Position numbers and translations under genes: made by a program. Shown here one piece after another: positions 43,002 through 51,955 of a stretch of DNA of 64,000 bases. The stretch is from JBEEFP01 sp041166085 (GTDB lineage: Bacteria; Actinomycetota; Acidimicrobiia; Acidimicrobiales; JAFATL01): assembly GCA_041166085.1 (NCBI GenBank), contig JBEEFP010000001.1:38711-102710 (forward strand), in the 5' to 3' direction. Every line of letters starts with the position of its first letter. Positions within the stretch are counted from its first letter, which is position 1. The notes beneath the pieces were generated by a model. That model had not been told where the DNA came from and did no database searches. It saw only the letters and a list, made by a program, of their open reading frames with translations.

Positions 43002-43844
43002 GTGGCTGGAATCCGAGTCGTCACTGACAGCGCGTGTGATCTGCCCCAGGCACTGGCCGATGAGCACGGGATCGAAATCGTCCCGCTCACGATCCGTTTC
43101 GGTGACGAGGAGCTCGTCGACCGCCGCGACCTCTCGCCCAAGGAGTTCTGGGCCCGCTCGGCCGGGTCACCCGTGCTGCCCGAGACGGCCGCTCCGTCGG
43201 CGGGCGCCTTCGAGGACGCCTTTCGGAGGGCGGCCGAACAGGGCGCCGAGGGGGTGGTGTGCGTGACCCTGTCATCCGCCCTCTCCGCGACCCACCAGGC
43301 CGCGGCCTTGGCGGCCAAGTCGGTGGCGGACGACATCCCCGTGCGTGTGGTCGACTCCAAGGCCGTGACCATGGCGCAGGGGCTCATGGCGTTGGCGGCG
43401 GCCAAGCTGGGCGAGCAGGGCAAGGGGCTCGACGACTGCGCCGGAGCCGTCGAGGACCTGGTCGCTCGCAGCCGCATCTTCGCCACGCTCGACACGCTCG
43501 AGAACCTGAAGAAGGGCGGCCGCATCGGTGCGGCCCAGGCGCTGTTCGGGTCGTTGCTTTCCATCAAGCCGGTGATCGAGCTCAAGGACGGAGTGGTCGA
43601 GGCCGAGTCCAAGCAGCGCACGCGCTCCAAGTCCCTGCGTTACCTCGTCGAGAAGGTCAAGGAGCACGGCAAGGTCGAGAATCTCGTTGTCATGCACGGG
43701 GACGCTCCCGACCTCGACGAGTTCCTCGACATGGTGGGAGCCGTGTATCCCCGCGACGAGATCATCGTCGGCGACATCGGTGCCGTGATCGGCACGCACG
43801 GCGGTCCGCGCGTCATGGGCGTCGTGTTCCACGTGCCCCGGTAA
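43002..43844 (+). CDS. DegV-family fatty-acid-binding protein
   Basis: A 280-residue DegV protein. N-terminal GIRVVTDSACDLP, then VCVTLSSALSATHQAA, then IFATLDTLENLKKGGRIGAAQALFGSLLSIKPVI, and C-terminal IGAVIGTHGGPRVMGVVF. DegV proteins bind a fatty acyl chain and, in Firmicutes, act as FakB partners of an acyl kinase; no FakA gene is in view. A strong AGGAGGAA precedes the GTG. Confidence 0.9.
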   Translation: MAGIRVVTDSACDLPQALADEHGIEIVPLTIRFGDEELVDRRDLSPKEFWARSAGSPVLPETAAPSAGAFEDAFRRAAEQGAEGVVCVTLSSALSATHQAAALAAKSVADDIPVRVVDSKAVTMAQGLMALAAAKLGEQGKGLDDCAGAVEDLVARSRIFATLDTLENLKKGGRIGAAQALFGSLLSIKPVIELKDGVVEAESKQRTRSKSLRYLVEKVKEHGKVENLVVMHGDAPDLDEFLDMVGAVYPRDEIIVGDIGAVIGTHGGPRVMGVVFHVPR

Positions 43845-43855
43845 CACCGGGGTGG

Positions 43856-45367
43856 ATGAGTACGGTGACATCCATACCGCAGGTTCCTGACGCCTCGACG
43901 ACGCTGCGCGCCGGCCAGGAGCTGGTGGGGCGCTACCGCCTGGTCCGCCTGATCGACCGAGGCGGGATGGCCGAGGTGTGGGAAGGACGCGACGACGTCC
44001 TTGCCCGTCCCGTCGCCGTCAAGGCCCTCCACCCGCACCTGGCCGGGGACGCGAGCTTCCAGGCCCGGTTCCGACGCGAGGCGGTGGCCGCGGCGCGGCT
44101 GGGTCACCCGAACGTGGTCGCGACCTACGACACCGCTGCAGACGGCGACGTCATCTTCATCGTGATGGAGCTCATCAAGGGACGCAGTCTGCGAGCCGTG
44201 CTCGACGAGCGCGGCTCGCTGCCTGCGGAGGAGGCGACCCCGATCGCGATGCAGGTCGGCCGCGCCCTCGATCACGCGCATCAGGCCGGGCTCGTCCATC
44301 GCGACGTGAAGCCCTCCAACATCATGTTGTGCAACGAGCCGGGCCGGCTCGGCCAGGTCAAGGTCACCGACTTCGGCATCGTGAAGGCCGCTCTCGAGGA
44401 CGGCGGCGGCGACCTCACCGAGACCGGGGCCGTGGTCGGCACTGCGCGCTACATCGCACCGGAACAGGCGCAGGGACAGCCTCCCGACGCCCGCTCCGAC
44501 GTCTACAGCCTCGGGGTCGTCCTCTACGAGATGCTCTCGGGCGAGCCTCCGTTCACGGGACCAACGGACCTGGCGACAGCCCTGATGCACGTCGAGGTCG
44601 AGCCGCCTCGGCTGCGGCGTCGACGAGCGGGCATCCCCCGCTCCCTCGAGGCGGTGGTGCTGCGGGCCCTCGACAAGGACCCGGCCCGACGGTTCGGGAG
44701 CGCCGCTGCCATGGTCGACGCCCTCGCCGCCATCGACCTCGGTGACGACGCCGACCCGTTCGTGGTGCGCGACCCCACGCCGGTTCGTGGCGTCCCCACC
44801 CTCCCCCGCCGGGCCCGCCGGTCCGCCATCCCCCTGATCGTGCTCGTGGTCGCCGCATCGGCCGGGATCGCGCTCGCCGCCCTCCTCGGCCGCGCGGGCA
44901 ACGGCAGCGGCTCCAAGGGGGCCGCGGTGAGTCCCGGCCAAGCCGTGCCCGTCGCGTCGACGGCGTCCTTCGACCCCTTCGGACCGGACAAACAGGAGAA
45001 CGAGGACAAGGTGCGGTTCCTCACCGACGGTCGACAGGACACGGCCTGGGCCACCGACCGGTACAACGCGCGCACCTTCGGTACCAAGCCGGGTGTGGGC
45101 GTCGTGCTGCGCCTCGACCGCACCCACCAACTGGGGACGCTGCACGTCGACTCGCCGACCCAGGGATGGGCCGCGCGTGTCTACATCGCCGACACCCCGC
45201 GTCCGACGCTCGCCGATTGGGGCTCATCCGTCGCTCAGGCCAGCGGCATCGCGGGGGGCGCCGACTTCGACCTCCACCACCGCCAAGCCGGCGCGGTGCT
45301 CATCTGGATCACCGACACCGGCACCCCGCACAAGGTCGAGATCTCCGAGGTCCGGCTGACCACCTGA
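43856..45367 (+). CDS. Transmembrane Ser/Thr protein kinase with extracellular discoidin-like domain
   Basis: A 503-residue Hanks-type kinase. Gly-loop DRGGMAEVWEG, Lys56 in VAVKAL, HRDVKPSN (Asp150, Asn155), DFGI (Asp172) and activation segment TETGAVVGTARYIAPEQ are all intact, so it should be active. A Pro/Arg juxtamembrane segment leads to a TM helix (about 323-345) and an extracellular domain (about 365-503) with a discoidin-like look. In mycobacteria a pseudokinase and a similar domain are fused to MurJ. It overlaps the sigma gene by one base. Confidence 0.9.
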   Translation: MSTVTSIPQVPDASTTLRAGQELVGRYRLVRLIDRGGMAEVWEGRDDVLARPVAVKALHPHLAGDASFQARFRREAVAAARLGHPNVVATYDTAADGDVIFIVMELIKGRSLRAVLDERGSLPAEEATPIAMQVGRALDHAHQAGLVHRDVKPSNIMLCNEPGRLGQVKVTDFGIVKAALEDGGGDLTETGAVVGTARYIAPEQAQGQPPDARSDVYSLGVVLYEMLSGEPPFTGPTDLATALMHVEVEPPRLRRRRAGIPRSLEAVVLRALDKDPARRFGSAAAMVDALAAIDLGDDADPFVVRDPTPVRGVPTLPRRARRSAIPLIVLVVAASAGIALAALLGRAGNGSGSKGAAVSPGQAVPVASTASFDPFGPDKQENEDKVRFLTDGRQDTAWATDRYNARTFGTKPGVGVVLRLDRTHQLGTLHVDSPTQGWAARVYIADTPRPTLADWGSSVAQASGIAGGADFDLHHRQAGAVLIWITDTGTPHKVEISEVRLTT

Positions 45368-45984
45368 TGCCGATCGCTACGCTCCACCCCATCGAGGGGC
45401 GCAGCGACGAGGAGCTCGCGCAGGATGCGCGGCGGGGCGACCAGCAGGCCCTCGAGGCGCTGCTGCGCCGCCACCACGACCGCCTCCACGCCCTCTGCTG
45501 GCGCATGACCGGCAACCGCGCCGATGCGGCCGACGCCACCCAGGAGGCGTTGATCGCCATCACCCGTGGCCTCCCCCGCTACGACGCCCGCGCTCGCTTC
45601 GGGACCTGGGCGTACCGCGTGGCCGTCAACGCCTGCATCGACGAGCTGCGCAAGCGGCGGCGGCGTCCCGAGCCGATGGAGGCTGCGCAGTTGGGAGAGA
45701 AGGGGCTGCTGGACCGGAGCGACCGAGAGCAACGCGGCCCAGATGCCGGCGTCGTCGACCGGATCGTCATCGACGACGCGCTCCGCGCCCTGAACCCTGA
45801 GTTCCGGGCCGCCGTCGTGCTGCGGGACCTGTGCGGCCTCGAGTACGCGGAGATCGCCGAGGTGCTCGACGTCCCCATCGGGACCGTGCGCTCGCGCCTG
45901 GCCCGGGGGCGAGGCGCCCTCGCCGACCGGCTGGGTGGGAACCAGCGCCCCACCGGCGACCGTCCAAGGCCTGACGATGCCTGA
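45367..45984 (+). CDS. ECF sigma factor (SigM-like by position)
   Basis: A 205-residue ECF sigma-70 factor. Region 2 runs from EALLRRHHDRLHALCWRMTGNRADAADATQEALI to FGTWAYRVAVNACIDELRKRRRR; region 4 is NPEFRAAVVLRDLCGLEYAEIAEVLDVPIGTVRSRLARGR. The linker is longer than usual. Position between the kinase and trxB matches mycobacterial sigM. The start shares one base with the kinase stop (TGATG) and the stop overlaps the anti-sigma gene by 8 bases. Confidence 0.9.
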   Translation: MPIATLHPIEGRSDEELAQDARRGDQQALEALLRRHHDRLHALCWRMTGNRADAADATQEALIAITRGLPRYDARARFGTWAYRVAVNACIDELRKRRRRPEPMEAAQLGEKGLLDRSDREQRGPDAGVVDRIVIDDALRALNPEFRAAVVLRDLCGLEYAEIAEVLDVPIGTVRSRLARGRGALADRLGGNQRPTGDRPRPDDA

Positions 45985-46786
45985 CCACCTCTCCGACGAG
46001 ACCCTCACCGACATCATCGACGGGGACGTGCCCGCCGCCGCCGTCGCCGAGCACCTCGGCGGCTGCGCCGCGTGCGCCGACAGGTTGGCAACGCTGCGCG
46101 CCGCGGTCGCCGCCGTCGCCGCCGCCCCTCCCCCGCCCACCGATCAGGAACGCGATGCCGCCGTCCGAGGGGCTCTCGACGCGGCGCGTGCGGCCGAACC
46201 GCGGCGATTGCCCGCGCCGGCTCCGTGGATGGCGGTGGCGGCCGTCGTCGTGGTGCTGCTCGGCGTGGCCGGAGTCGTGGTCGCAAGCCGCCACAGCGGG
46301 TCGTCCTCCAACACGGCGCTGCGCGGTGCGGGCGACAAGGCGGTGACCGGTTCGAGTGCGTCCGGTGCAGCCGGCGGCCCCGTCGACGCCGGCGACTTGG
46401 GCGACCAGCGCGACGCGGCCACACTCCACACCCTCTTGGAGGCCCACCTGCCGGCCGGGGCGGGCACGGCTTCGGGCGCTGCCGGCGGGGCTGCGGCCGG
46501 CCAGGGCAGCCAGGATGCAGGTTCGCCACAGCCGGCGTTGGCGCCGACCGTCGCCGATCAGCAGCGCGAGGCAGCCGCCCGGCCCGCTGCGACCGCATGC
46601 CTGTCCGAGGCGCAGGCGGCCGGGTCGGGCCGCCTCGGGCCCCTCCTGCTGAGCGGGCGGCTCAGGTGGCGCGGTCAGCCAGCTGTCGTCTTGGTGTTCG
46701 CCTCACCCGGCCAGTCCCAGCTCGGCCGGCGGGCGTTCGTCATGGCGCAGCGGGGGTGCCAGCTGCTCGTCGCCCAGAGCTTCTGA
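45977..46786 (+). CDS. Transmembrane anti-sigma factor with zinc-finger motif
   Basis: A 269-residue protein with the zinc anti-sigma motif H26-x3-C30-x2-C33 near the N terminus, one TM helix (about 84-103) and an Ala/Gly-rich extracytoplasmic part with two Cys. Translational overlap with the ECF sigma gene identifies it as the cognate anti-sigma. It sits where mycobacterial Rv3912 (RsmA) is found. The 3' end overlaps the convergent membrane protein gene by 47 bases. Confidence 0.85.
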   Translation: MPDHLSDETLTDIIDGDVPAAAVAEHLGGCAACADRLATLRAAVAAVAAAPPPPTDQERDAAVRGALDAARAAEPRRLPAPAPWMAVAAVVVVLLGVAGVVVASRHSGSSSNTALRGAGDKAVTGSSASGAAGGPVDAGDLGDQRDAATLHTLLEAHLPAGAGTASGAAGGAAAGQGSQDAGSPQPALAPTVADQQREAAARPAATACLSEAQAAGSGRLGPLLLSGRLRWRGQPAVVLVFASPGQSQLGRRAFVMAQRGCQLLVAQSF

Positions 46787-47093
46787 CCCACACGGCGGCG
46801 GCCGCAGCACCCACTGGCACGCCCACCCACCGCAGGTCGGTGACGTAGCCCCAGTCCCGACCCGCTTGGATCCACGACGACCAGGTGAAGCCCAGCGCGG
46901 TGAGGGCCGCCGCCAGCACGGCGTGGACCACGCCGGCGCGGCGGGTCACCGCGACCAGCACCTCGGCCACGGCCAGGCCGAACAGACCGGCGGCGACGAA
47001 GACCATGGCGCCCTTGAGCTCGTACTCGCCGAGCACAAGACCGCCGAAGGCGGCGGCCGCCGTGGCCACCACGACGCCCAGCAGGTGTCGCAT
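46740..47093 (-). CDS. Small four-TM membrane protein of unknown function
   Basis: A 117-residue integral membrane protein with about four hydrophobic helices, separated by the polar EYELKG and IQAGRDWGYVTDLRW loops. The start at 47093 gives a short positively charged N terminus before TM1; the open frame upstream is not protein-like. Its 3' end overlaps the anti-sigma gene on the opposite strand. No family recognised. Confidence 0.6.
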   Translation of the reverse strand: MRHLLGVVVATAAAAFGGLVLGEYELKGAMVFVAAGLFGLAVAEVLVAVTRRAGVVHAVLAAALTALGFTWSSWIQAGRDWGYVTDLRWVGVPVGAAAAAVWVRSSGRRAAGTPAAP

Positions 47094-47118
47094 AGGGCTG
47101 CGAGGGTACTCTCCGCCC

Positions 47119-47430
47119 ATGCCGCAACCGCCGCAGACCACTGCGCGCAACGACGACTGGACGGCCCAGGCAGCCGACCGTATCGAAGGCCTCGTCACCT
47201 CCATTCGCGCCAAGACGACTGTGCCCCTGACCACGGTCGCCCGCGGCATCGTCTACGGCCTGCTCGCCGCCTTCGCCGGTGGCGTGGCCATGGTGCTGGC
47301 GGCGATCGCCGCCATCCGGATCCTGAACTTCCTACCCGGCGGCGTCTGGGTGGCCGACCTCATCGTCGGGATGACTTTCGTCCTCGCCGGCGTTTGGGCG
47401 TGGCGGAAGCGTCATCCCGCCGAGAGGTAG
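47119..47430 (+). CDS. Small two-TM membrane protein (holin-X-like)
   Basis: A 103-residue protein: a hydrophilic N terminus (about 1-35), two TM helices (about 41-70 and 75-93) and a basic end (WRKRHPAER). This layout resembles actinobacterial phage-holin-X/DUF1469-type small membrane proteins, but I cannot confirm the family. It is 7 bases upstream of trxB and probably co-transcribed. Confidence 0.6.
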   Translation: MPQPPQTTARNDDWTAQAADRIEGLVTSIRAKTTVPLTTVARGIVYGLLAAFAGGVAMVLAAIAAIRILNFLPGGVWVADLIVGMTFVLAGVWAWRKRHPAER

Positions 47431-47437
47431 CCATCCG

Positions 47438-48418
47438 TTGTCCGATCCCCGCGACGTCATCATCATCGGTTCCGGTCCGGCCGGGCTGACGGCGGCCATC
47501 TACACGGCCAGGGCCAACCTGCGTCCCCTCGTGATCGAGGGCGAGCCGTCCTCGACGAGCGATCAGCCCGGCGGCCAGCTCATGCTGACGACCGAGGTGG
47601 AGAACTATCCAGGCTTCGTGGACGGGATCATGGGCCCCGAGCTCATGGCGCACTTCCGGGCCCAGGCCGCCCGCTTCGGCGCCGAGTTCCTCACCGCCAA
47701 GGTCGACCGGGTCGACCTGTCCGGACGCCCGTTCCGGCTCTTCGTCGGCGACGACGAGCACCTGGCCGACGCCGTGATCGTCGCAACAGGTGCCCGCTCG
47801 CTGATGCTCGGCCTCGAGGCCGAGACGCGGCTGCTGGGCCACGGCGTCTCGACATGCGCGACCTGCGATGGCTTCTTCTTCCGAGGCCAGAACATCGCAG
47901 TCGTGGGCGGTGGCGACTCCGCCCTCGAGGAGGCCACGTTCCTCACCAAGTTCGCCGACAAGGTCACCCTGATCCACCGCCGCGATCAGCTGCGAGCGTC
48001 GAAGATCATGCAGGAACGGGCCTTCAAGAACGACAAGATCGACTTCCTGTGGGACTCGGTCGTCACCGACCTGCAAGGCGAGACCTCGGTGTCGGGCGCA
48101 CGGGTCAAGAACCTCAAGACCGGCGCGGAGAGCGACTTGCCCCTCAGCGGCCTGTTCGTCGCCATCGGTCACGTCCCGAACACCGACGTGTTCCGCGGCG
48201 TGCTCGACATGGACGACAACGGCTACATCGTCACCCACGACGGCACCCGCACCAGCGTGGACGGCGTCTTCGCATGCGGTGACGTGCAGGACCACGTCTA
48301 CCGCCAGGCCATCACGTCGGCTGGCTCGGGGTGCATGGCCGCCATCGACGCCGAGCGCTGGCTCGAGGCGGTCGGCGATGCTCCTGCCGATCTCATCGAG
48401 ACCCCTACCGAGTGGTGA
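47438..48418 (+). CDS. trxB: Thioredoxin reductase
   Basis: A 326-residue FAD/NADPH enzyme. FAD-binding GSGPAGLTAA (11-20), redox pair CATC (C140, C143) in CATCDGFFFRG, NADPH-binding GGGDSALEEA with HRRDQLRAS, and the C-terminal GVFACGDVQDHVYRQAITSAGSGC. It reduces thioredoxin. TTG start; gene order trxB-trxA next to a SigM-like module matches Mycobacterium. Confidence 0.95.
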   Translation: MSDPRDVIIIGSGPAGLTAAIYTARANLRPLVIEGEPSSTSDQPGGQLMLTTEVENYPGFVDGIMGPELMAHFRAQAARFGAEFLTAKVDRVDLSGRPFRLFVGDDEHLADAVIVATGARSLMLGLEAETRLLGHGVSTCATCDGFFFRGQNIAVVGGGDSALEEATFLTKFADKVTLIHRRDQLRASKIMQERAFKNDKIDFLWDSVVTDLQGETSVSGARVKNLKTGAESDLPLSGLFVAIGHVPNTDVFRGVLDMDDNGYIVTHDGTRTSVDGVFACGDVQDHVYRQAITSAGSGCMAAIDAERWLEAVGDAPADLIETPTEW

Positions 48419-48501
48419 CCCGGGAAGAGGACCTGAGCGACCGGCGTTGAAGTCGGGAGCGTGGGTACGATCCCCGAACCACCTGAGAGAAGAGAGCCGT
48501 C

Positions 48502-48828
48502 ATGGGTGCCGCCATCGAATTGACCGACCTCACCTTCGACGAGGAGATCAAGGCTTCTGACCAGCCGATCCTGGTCGACTTCTGGGCGGAATGGTGCGGG
48601 CCCTGCAAGATGATCGCGCCCGTGCTGGAAGAGATTGCCACAGAGCACGAGGGCCGGCTCCGTATCGCCAAGCTCAACGTCGACGAGAACCTCGACATCT
48701 CTCGCCGCTTCGAGGTCATGAGCATCCCCACCCTGATCCTGTTCAAGGAGGGGGAGGCCCAGCTGCGCATCATCGGAGCCAAGGGCAAGGGGCAGTTGCT
48801 CCAGGAGCTGCATCCATTCCTGACCTAG
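48502..48828 (+). CDS. trxA: Thioredoxin
   Basis: A 108-residue thioredoxin with the active site WCGPCK (C32, C35), preceded by PILVDFWAE, and the cis-Pro region VMSIPTLILFKEG. It reduces protein disulfides in the cytosol. Start supported by AGAGAAGAGAG. 84 bases after trxB. Confidence 0.96.
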   Translation: MGAAIELTDLTFDEEIKASDQPILVDFWAEWCGPCKMIAPVLEEIATEHEGRLRIAKLNVDENLDISRRFEVMSIPTLILFKEGEAQLRIIGAKGKGQLLQELHPFLT

Positions 48829-48866
48829 GCGACCTGCCGCTCGCGCCCGGTGCCGCCGGCGAGGCG

Positions 48867-49796
48867 GTGCGGGACGTGCAGCGGCGCCTGCAGGGCCTCG
48901 GCCTCGACGTACCGGGCGAGGAGATCGGCGCCTACGGGACCGGCACCGACGTTGCCGTTCGCACCTTCCAGCGCCGCCGCGGCCTGCGAGAGGACGGGGT
49001 GTGCGGTCGCCAGACGTGGTCCGCGCTCGTGGAAGCGGGGTACGGGCTCGGCGATCGGATGCTGTATCGCGCCGCCCGGATGCTGCGAGGTGACGACGTC
49101 GCCGAGCTGCAGCGCCGGCTCAGCGGGCTGGGCTTCGACACCGGCAAGGTCGACGGCATCTTCGGTCCCCAGACCGAGCACGGGCTCCTCGAGTTCCAAC
49201 GCAACGCGGGCCTGACGGTGGACGGCATCTGTGGCCCGGCCACCGTGCGTTCGCTGCATCAGCTCGGTGAACGGGGCCAGCCGGTCGCGGCGGTGCGCGA
49301 GCGCGAGGCGCTTCGCAGCCGCCCACCCACCCTCGAGGGCAAGCGGGTCGCGGTGGCCGAACAGGGCGGGCTCGACGCCCTGGCTCGAGCCGTCCAGCGC
49401 CAGATCGCAGCCCGCGGCGGTGACGTCACCGTGCTGCACCACCCTGACGGCGCCGAGCTGGCCGGGTTCGCCAACGCCCTCGCGGCCGAGGTGTTCGTGG
49501 GGCTCCATCTCGTCGCGGGCGCCGAGGGCTGCTCGACCGCGTACTACGAGGGCCTCGGCGGTGCGTCGCCAGGCGGCCGACGCCTGGCCGAGCTCACGCA
49601 GTGCGCGGTGCCGACAGCGCTGGGCGTCAAGGACGGCGGCGCGAAGGGCATGTCGATCCCGGTGCTCAGGGAGACCCGGATGCCCGCCGTCGTCTGCGAG
49701 CTCGGCCCGGCCAACGTGGTCGTCGAGCGCAGCGCCGAGCTGGCGCAGGCCATCGCCGAGGCGCTGAGCGCCTGGGCCGCCGCGCCCACCGACTAG
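48867..49796 (+). CDS. CwlM-like protein: two peptidoglycan-binding repeats and a degenerate amidase_3 domain
   Basis: A protein of about 309 residues with two PG_binding_1 repeats (about 1-55 and 67-132; DGIFGPQTEHGLLEFQRNAGL) and an amidase_3-like domain (158-305). The first zinc-binding His of the usual DPGHGG is replaced (AEQGG at 164-168), while H214 and E279 remain, so amidase activity is doubtful. Position after trxA matches CwlM, a mycobacterial regulator of MurA. The start is uncertain: GTG 48867 is chosen, CTG 48834 is possible. Confidence 0.82.
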   Translation: MRDVQRRLQGLGLDVPGEEIGAYGTGTDVAVRTFQRRRGLREDGVCGRQTWSALVEAGYGLGDRMLYRAARMLRGDDVAELQRRLSGLGFDTGKVDGIFGPQTEHGLLEFQRNAGLTVDGICGPATVRSLHQLGERGQPVAAVREREALRSRPPTLEGKRVAVAEQGGLDALARAVQRQIAARGGDVTVLHHPDGAELAGFANALAAEVFVGLHLVAGAEGCSTAYYEGLGGASPGGRRLAELTQCAVPTALGVKDGGAKGMSIPVLRETRMPAVVCELGPANVVVERSAELAQAIAEALSAWAAAPTD

Positions 49797-49832
49797 TCCT
49801 CCGTACACAGGCCCATACACAGGCTGTGGATC

Positions 49833-49879
49833 AGGGTTGGGTGCCCTCAACCCTCGACCTCGCGCGAAGTCGCAGGTCG
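49833..49879. terminator. Two hairpins between convergent cwlM-like gene and parB
   Basis: Stems 49833-49839/49848-49854 (7 bp) and 49855-49860/49874-49879 (6 bp) lie side by side in the 97-base gap between the two stop codons. They suggest two-way termination; the weaker stems make this less certain than the other hairpins. A short direct repeat (49804-49812 and 49816-49824) precedes them. Confidence 0.45.
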
Positions 49880-49893
49880 GGTCGACGCGGGGC

Positions 49894-50793
49894 TCAGGCC
49901 GAGGTCGAGCCCTCGGTCATCAGTCGGTAGATGCGCTCGAGGTCCTCGAGGGTCGCGAAGTCGATCACGACTCGACCCCGCTTGGCGCCCATCTCGACAT
50001 TGACGCGCGTGTCGAGGTGGCGGGAGAGCAGGTCCTCGAGCTCGAGAAGACCGGGCGGCCGGAGCCTGCGCCCAGGCTCGCTCGTGGCGGGGGCCTCTGC
50101 GCCGTCCGGGCCCGGCGTGGCGTCAGGCTGGGTGCGGGCACGCACAGCGTCCTCCACCGCGCGCACCGACAGCCCCTCGCTCACGGCCCGCCGGGCCAGC
50201 GCCTCCTGAAAGGCGCGGTCAGGCGTGCCCAGCAGGGCGCGGGCGTGCCCAGCGGCCAACCGGTTCTCCGCGACGAGGCGTTGGATGCTGGGCGGGAGCT
50301 GGAACAACCGAAGGGTGTTCGTGATGGCGGCCCGGCTCTTGCCGACGCGGGTCGCCAGCTGGTCGTGGGTCAGGCCGAAGTCCTCGAGGAGCTGTTGGAA
50401 CGCGGCCGCTTCTTCGAGGGGGTTCAGATCCTGGCGATGGAGGTTCTCGACCACCGCCTGCTCGAGGCTCGCGATGTCGGTGGCCGTGCGGACGAGCGCC
50501 GGGATGGTGGGAAGACCGGCTCGCTTGGCCGCGCGCCACCGTCGCTCCCCTGCGATCAGCTCATAGGTGTCCCCCTCGGCCGGCCGCACCAGCACGGGCT
50601 GCAGGATGCCGAGCTCCTTGACCGAAGCCGTGAGTGAAGCCATCGAATCCTCGTCGAAATGACCCCGCGGCTGGTAAGAATTGGGTTTTATCCGGCTGAC
50701 GGGGACCACGATGAGGCTCGACGCCTGGTCGGCGACGACTTCGGTGGGGATCAGGGCCCCAAGGCCCCTACCCAGTCCGCTGCGGCGCGCCAC
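49894..50793 (-). CDS. parB: Chromosome partitioning protein ParB
   Basis: A 299-residue ParB. N-terminal ParA-contact GLGRGLGALIP, CTP-binding motifs GERRWRAAK and ENLHRQDLNPLEEA, central HTH (THDQLATRVGKSRAAITNTLRLFQLP) and a C-terminal dimerisation domain (LLELEDLLSRHLDTRVNVEM). It loads at parS and slides as a CTP clamp. The start overlaps the end of parA by 26 bases. Confidence 0.95.
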   Translation of the reverse strand: MARRSGLGRGLGALIPTEVVADQASSLIVVPVSRIKPNSYQPRGHFDEDSMASLTASVKELGILQPVLVRPAEGDTYELIAGERRWRAAKRAGLPTIPALVRTATDIASLEQAVVENLHRQDLNPLEEAAAFQQLLEDFGLTHDQLATRVGKSRAAITNTLRLFQLPPSIQRLVAENRLAAGHARALLGTPDRAFQEALARRAVSEGLSVRAVEDAVRARTQPDATPGPDGAEAPATSEPGRRLRPPGLLELEDLLSRHLDTRVNVEMGAKRGRVVIDFATLEDLERIYRLMTEGSTSA

Positions 50794-51874
50794 CGCTCAC
50801 CTCCTTGGCCAGTTCCCGATAGGCGAGCGCCCCTCGGGACGACGGGTCGAACACGATGATGGGCTGGCCGAAGGACGGCGCTTCCGACAACCGGACGGTG
50901 CGGGGCACGATGGCCCGGCACACCTTGTCGCCGAAGTGCTTGCGCACCTCGCTGGCGACCTGGTCAGCCAGCTTGGTACGGGCGTCATACATGGTGAGGA
51001 CGATGGCCGAGACCTCCAGGCGGGGATTGAGGTTCCCTTGCACGAGGTTGACGTTGCGCAGCAGCTGCCCGAGCCCCTCCAGGGCGTAGTACTCGCACTG
51101 GATGGGGACGATGACCTCGCTCGCCGCCGCCAGGCCGTTGATCGTGATGAGGCCCAAGGAAGGAGGGCAGTCGATCAGCGTGAAGTCGAACTCCCCCTCG
51201 AGCCGGTCGATCGCCCGCCGCAGCTTCTGCTCACGGTTGAACGTGGGCACCAGTTCGATCTCCGCCCCCGCCAGGTCGATCGTGGACGGCACGACGAACA
51301 GGTTGCGCAGGCTCGTGGGCTCGATGCAGTCCTCGATCGGTGTGTCGTGCATGATCACGTCGTACACCGAGTGCTCGAGGTTGCGCGGGTTGACGCCGAG
51401 CCCCGTCGTGGCGTTGCCCTGGGGATCGAGGTCGATCACCAGGACCCGGTACCCGAGCTCAGCCAGGGCCGCCCCCAGGTTCACGGCGGTGGTGGTCTTC
51501 CCCACCCCACCCTTCTGGTTGGCGACGGCCATCACCCGCGGCGTCGGGCGCGCGAAGTGGTTGCTGGCCCGCTCGGGCATGGCCGGCGGTGTCGGCTCGA
51601 GGGCCTCTGCCTGCGGCGGGGGAGCAGGCACGGAGATATCCGGCAGATCGGGGACCGGAATCGGTGCCGGCTCGTACGCTGCCTGCGCGGCGCCGACAGG
51701 CGTCGGCTCGTCCCCCACCGGTTCGACGGGGGCGCCTACCGCCTCGTCCTCGGGGACGTCGTCGGGGTCGGGGAGCGCGGCTGACGCATCGGCTGCATCT
51801 TCTGCAGGCCTGTCCGGCTGGCGCAGGCTCTCGAAGATCGCTCGTCCCCGCGCGACGAGGCTGTCGTCGCTCAC
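50768..51874 (-). CDS. parA: Chromosome partitioning ATPase ParA (long N-terminal extension)
   Basis: A 368-residue Walker-type ATPase if started at the GTG 51874. The deviant Walker A is KGGVGKTT (121-128), with VLVIDLDPQGNATTGLG and LIDCPPSLG following. The first 110 residues are an acidic Pro-rich extension; later ATGs at residues 99 and 115 would give a plain ParA. A similar extension occurs in actinobacterial ParA. parS sites lie in the 97 bases upstream. Confidence 0.92.
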   Translation of the reverse strand: MSDDSLVARGRAIFESLRQPDRPAEDAADASAALPDPDDVPEDEAVGAPVEPVGDEPTPVGAAQAAYEPAPIPVPDLPDISVPAPPPQAEALEPTPPAMPERASNHFARPTPRVMAVANQKGGVGKTTTAVNLGAALAELGYRVLVIDLDPQGNATTGLGVNPRNLEHSVYDVIMHDTPIEDCIEPTSLRNLFVVPSTIDLAGAEIELVPTFNREQKLRRAIDRLEGEFDFTLIDCPPSLGLITINGLAAASEVIVPIQCEYYALEGLGQLLRNVNLVQGNLNPRLEVSAIVLTMYDARTKLADQVASEVRKHFGDKVCRAIVPRTVRLSEAPSFGQPIIVFDPSSRGALAYRELAKEVSGGAPQRTG

Positions 51875-51922
51875 AGCGCCATGGTTCCGCGCCAGCCGCG
51901 GCACGTCAAGCACTTCCTTGAG

Positions 51923-51938
51923 GGTTTCACGGGAAACA
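51923..51938. promoter_or_regulatory. parS site 1
   Basis: GGTTTCACGGGAAACA matches the bacterial parS consensus TGTTTCACGTGAAACA at 14 of 16 positions, keeping both GTTTC/GAAAC arms. Located in the gap between rsmG and parA, the usual place for origin-proximal parS. Confidence 0.85.
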
Positions 51939-51955
51939 TCCCCGCGGTGGTTGAG

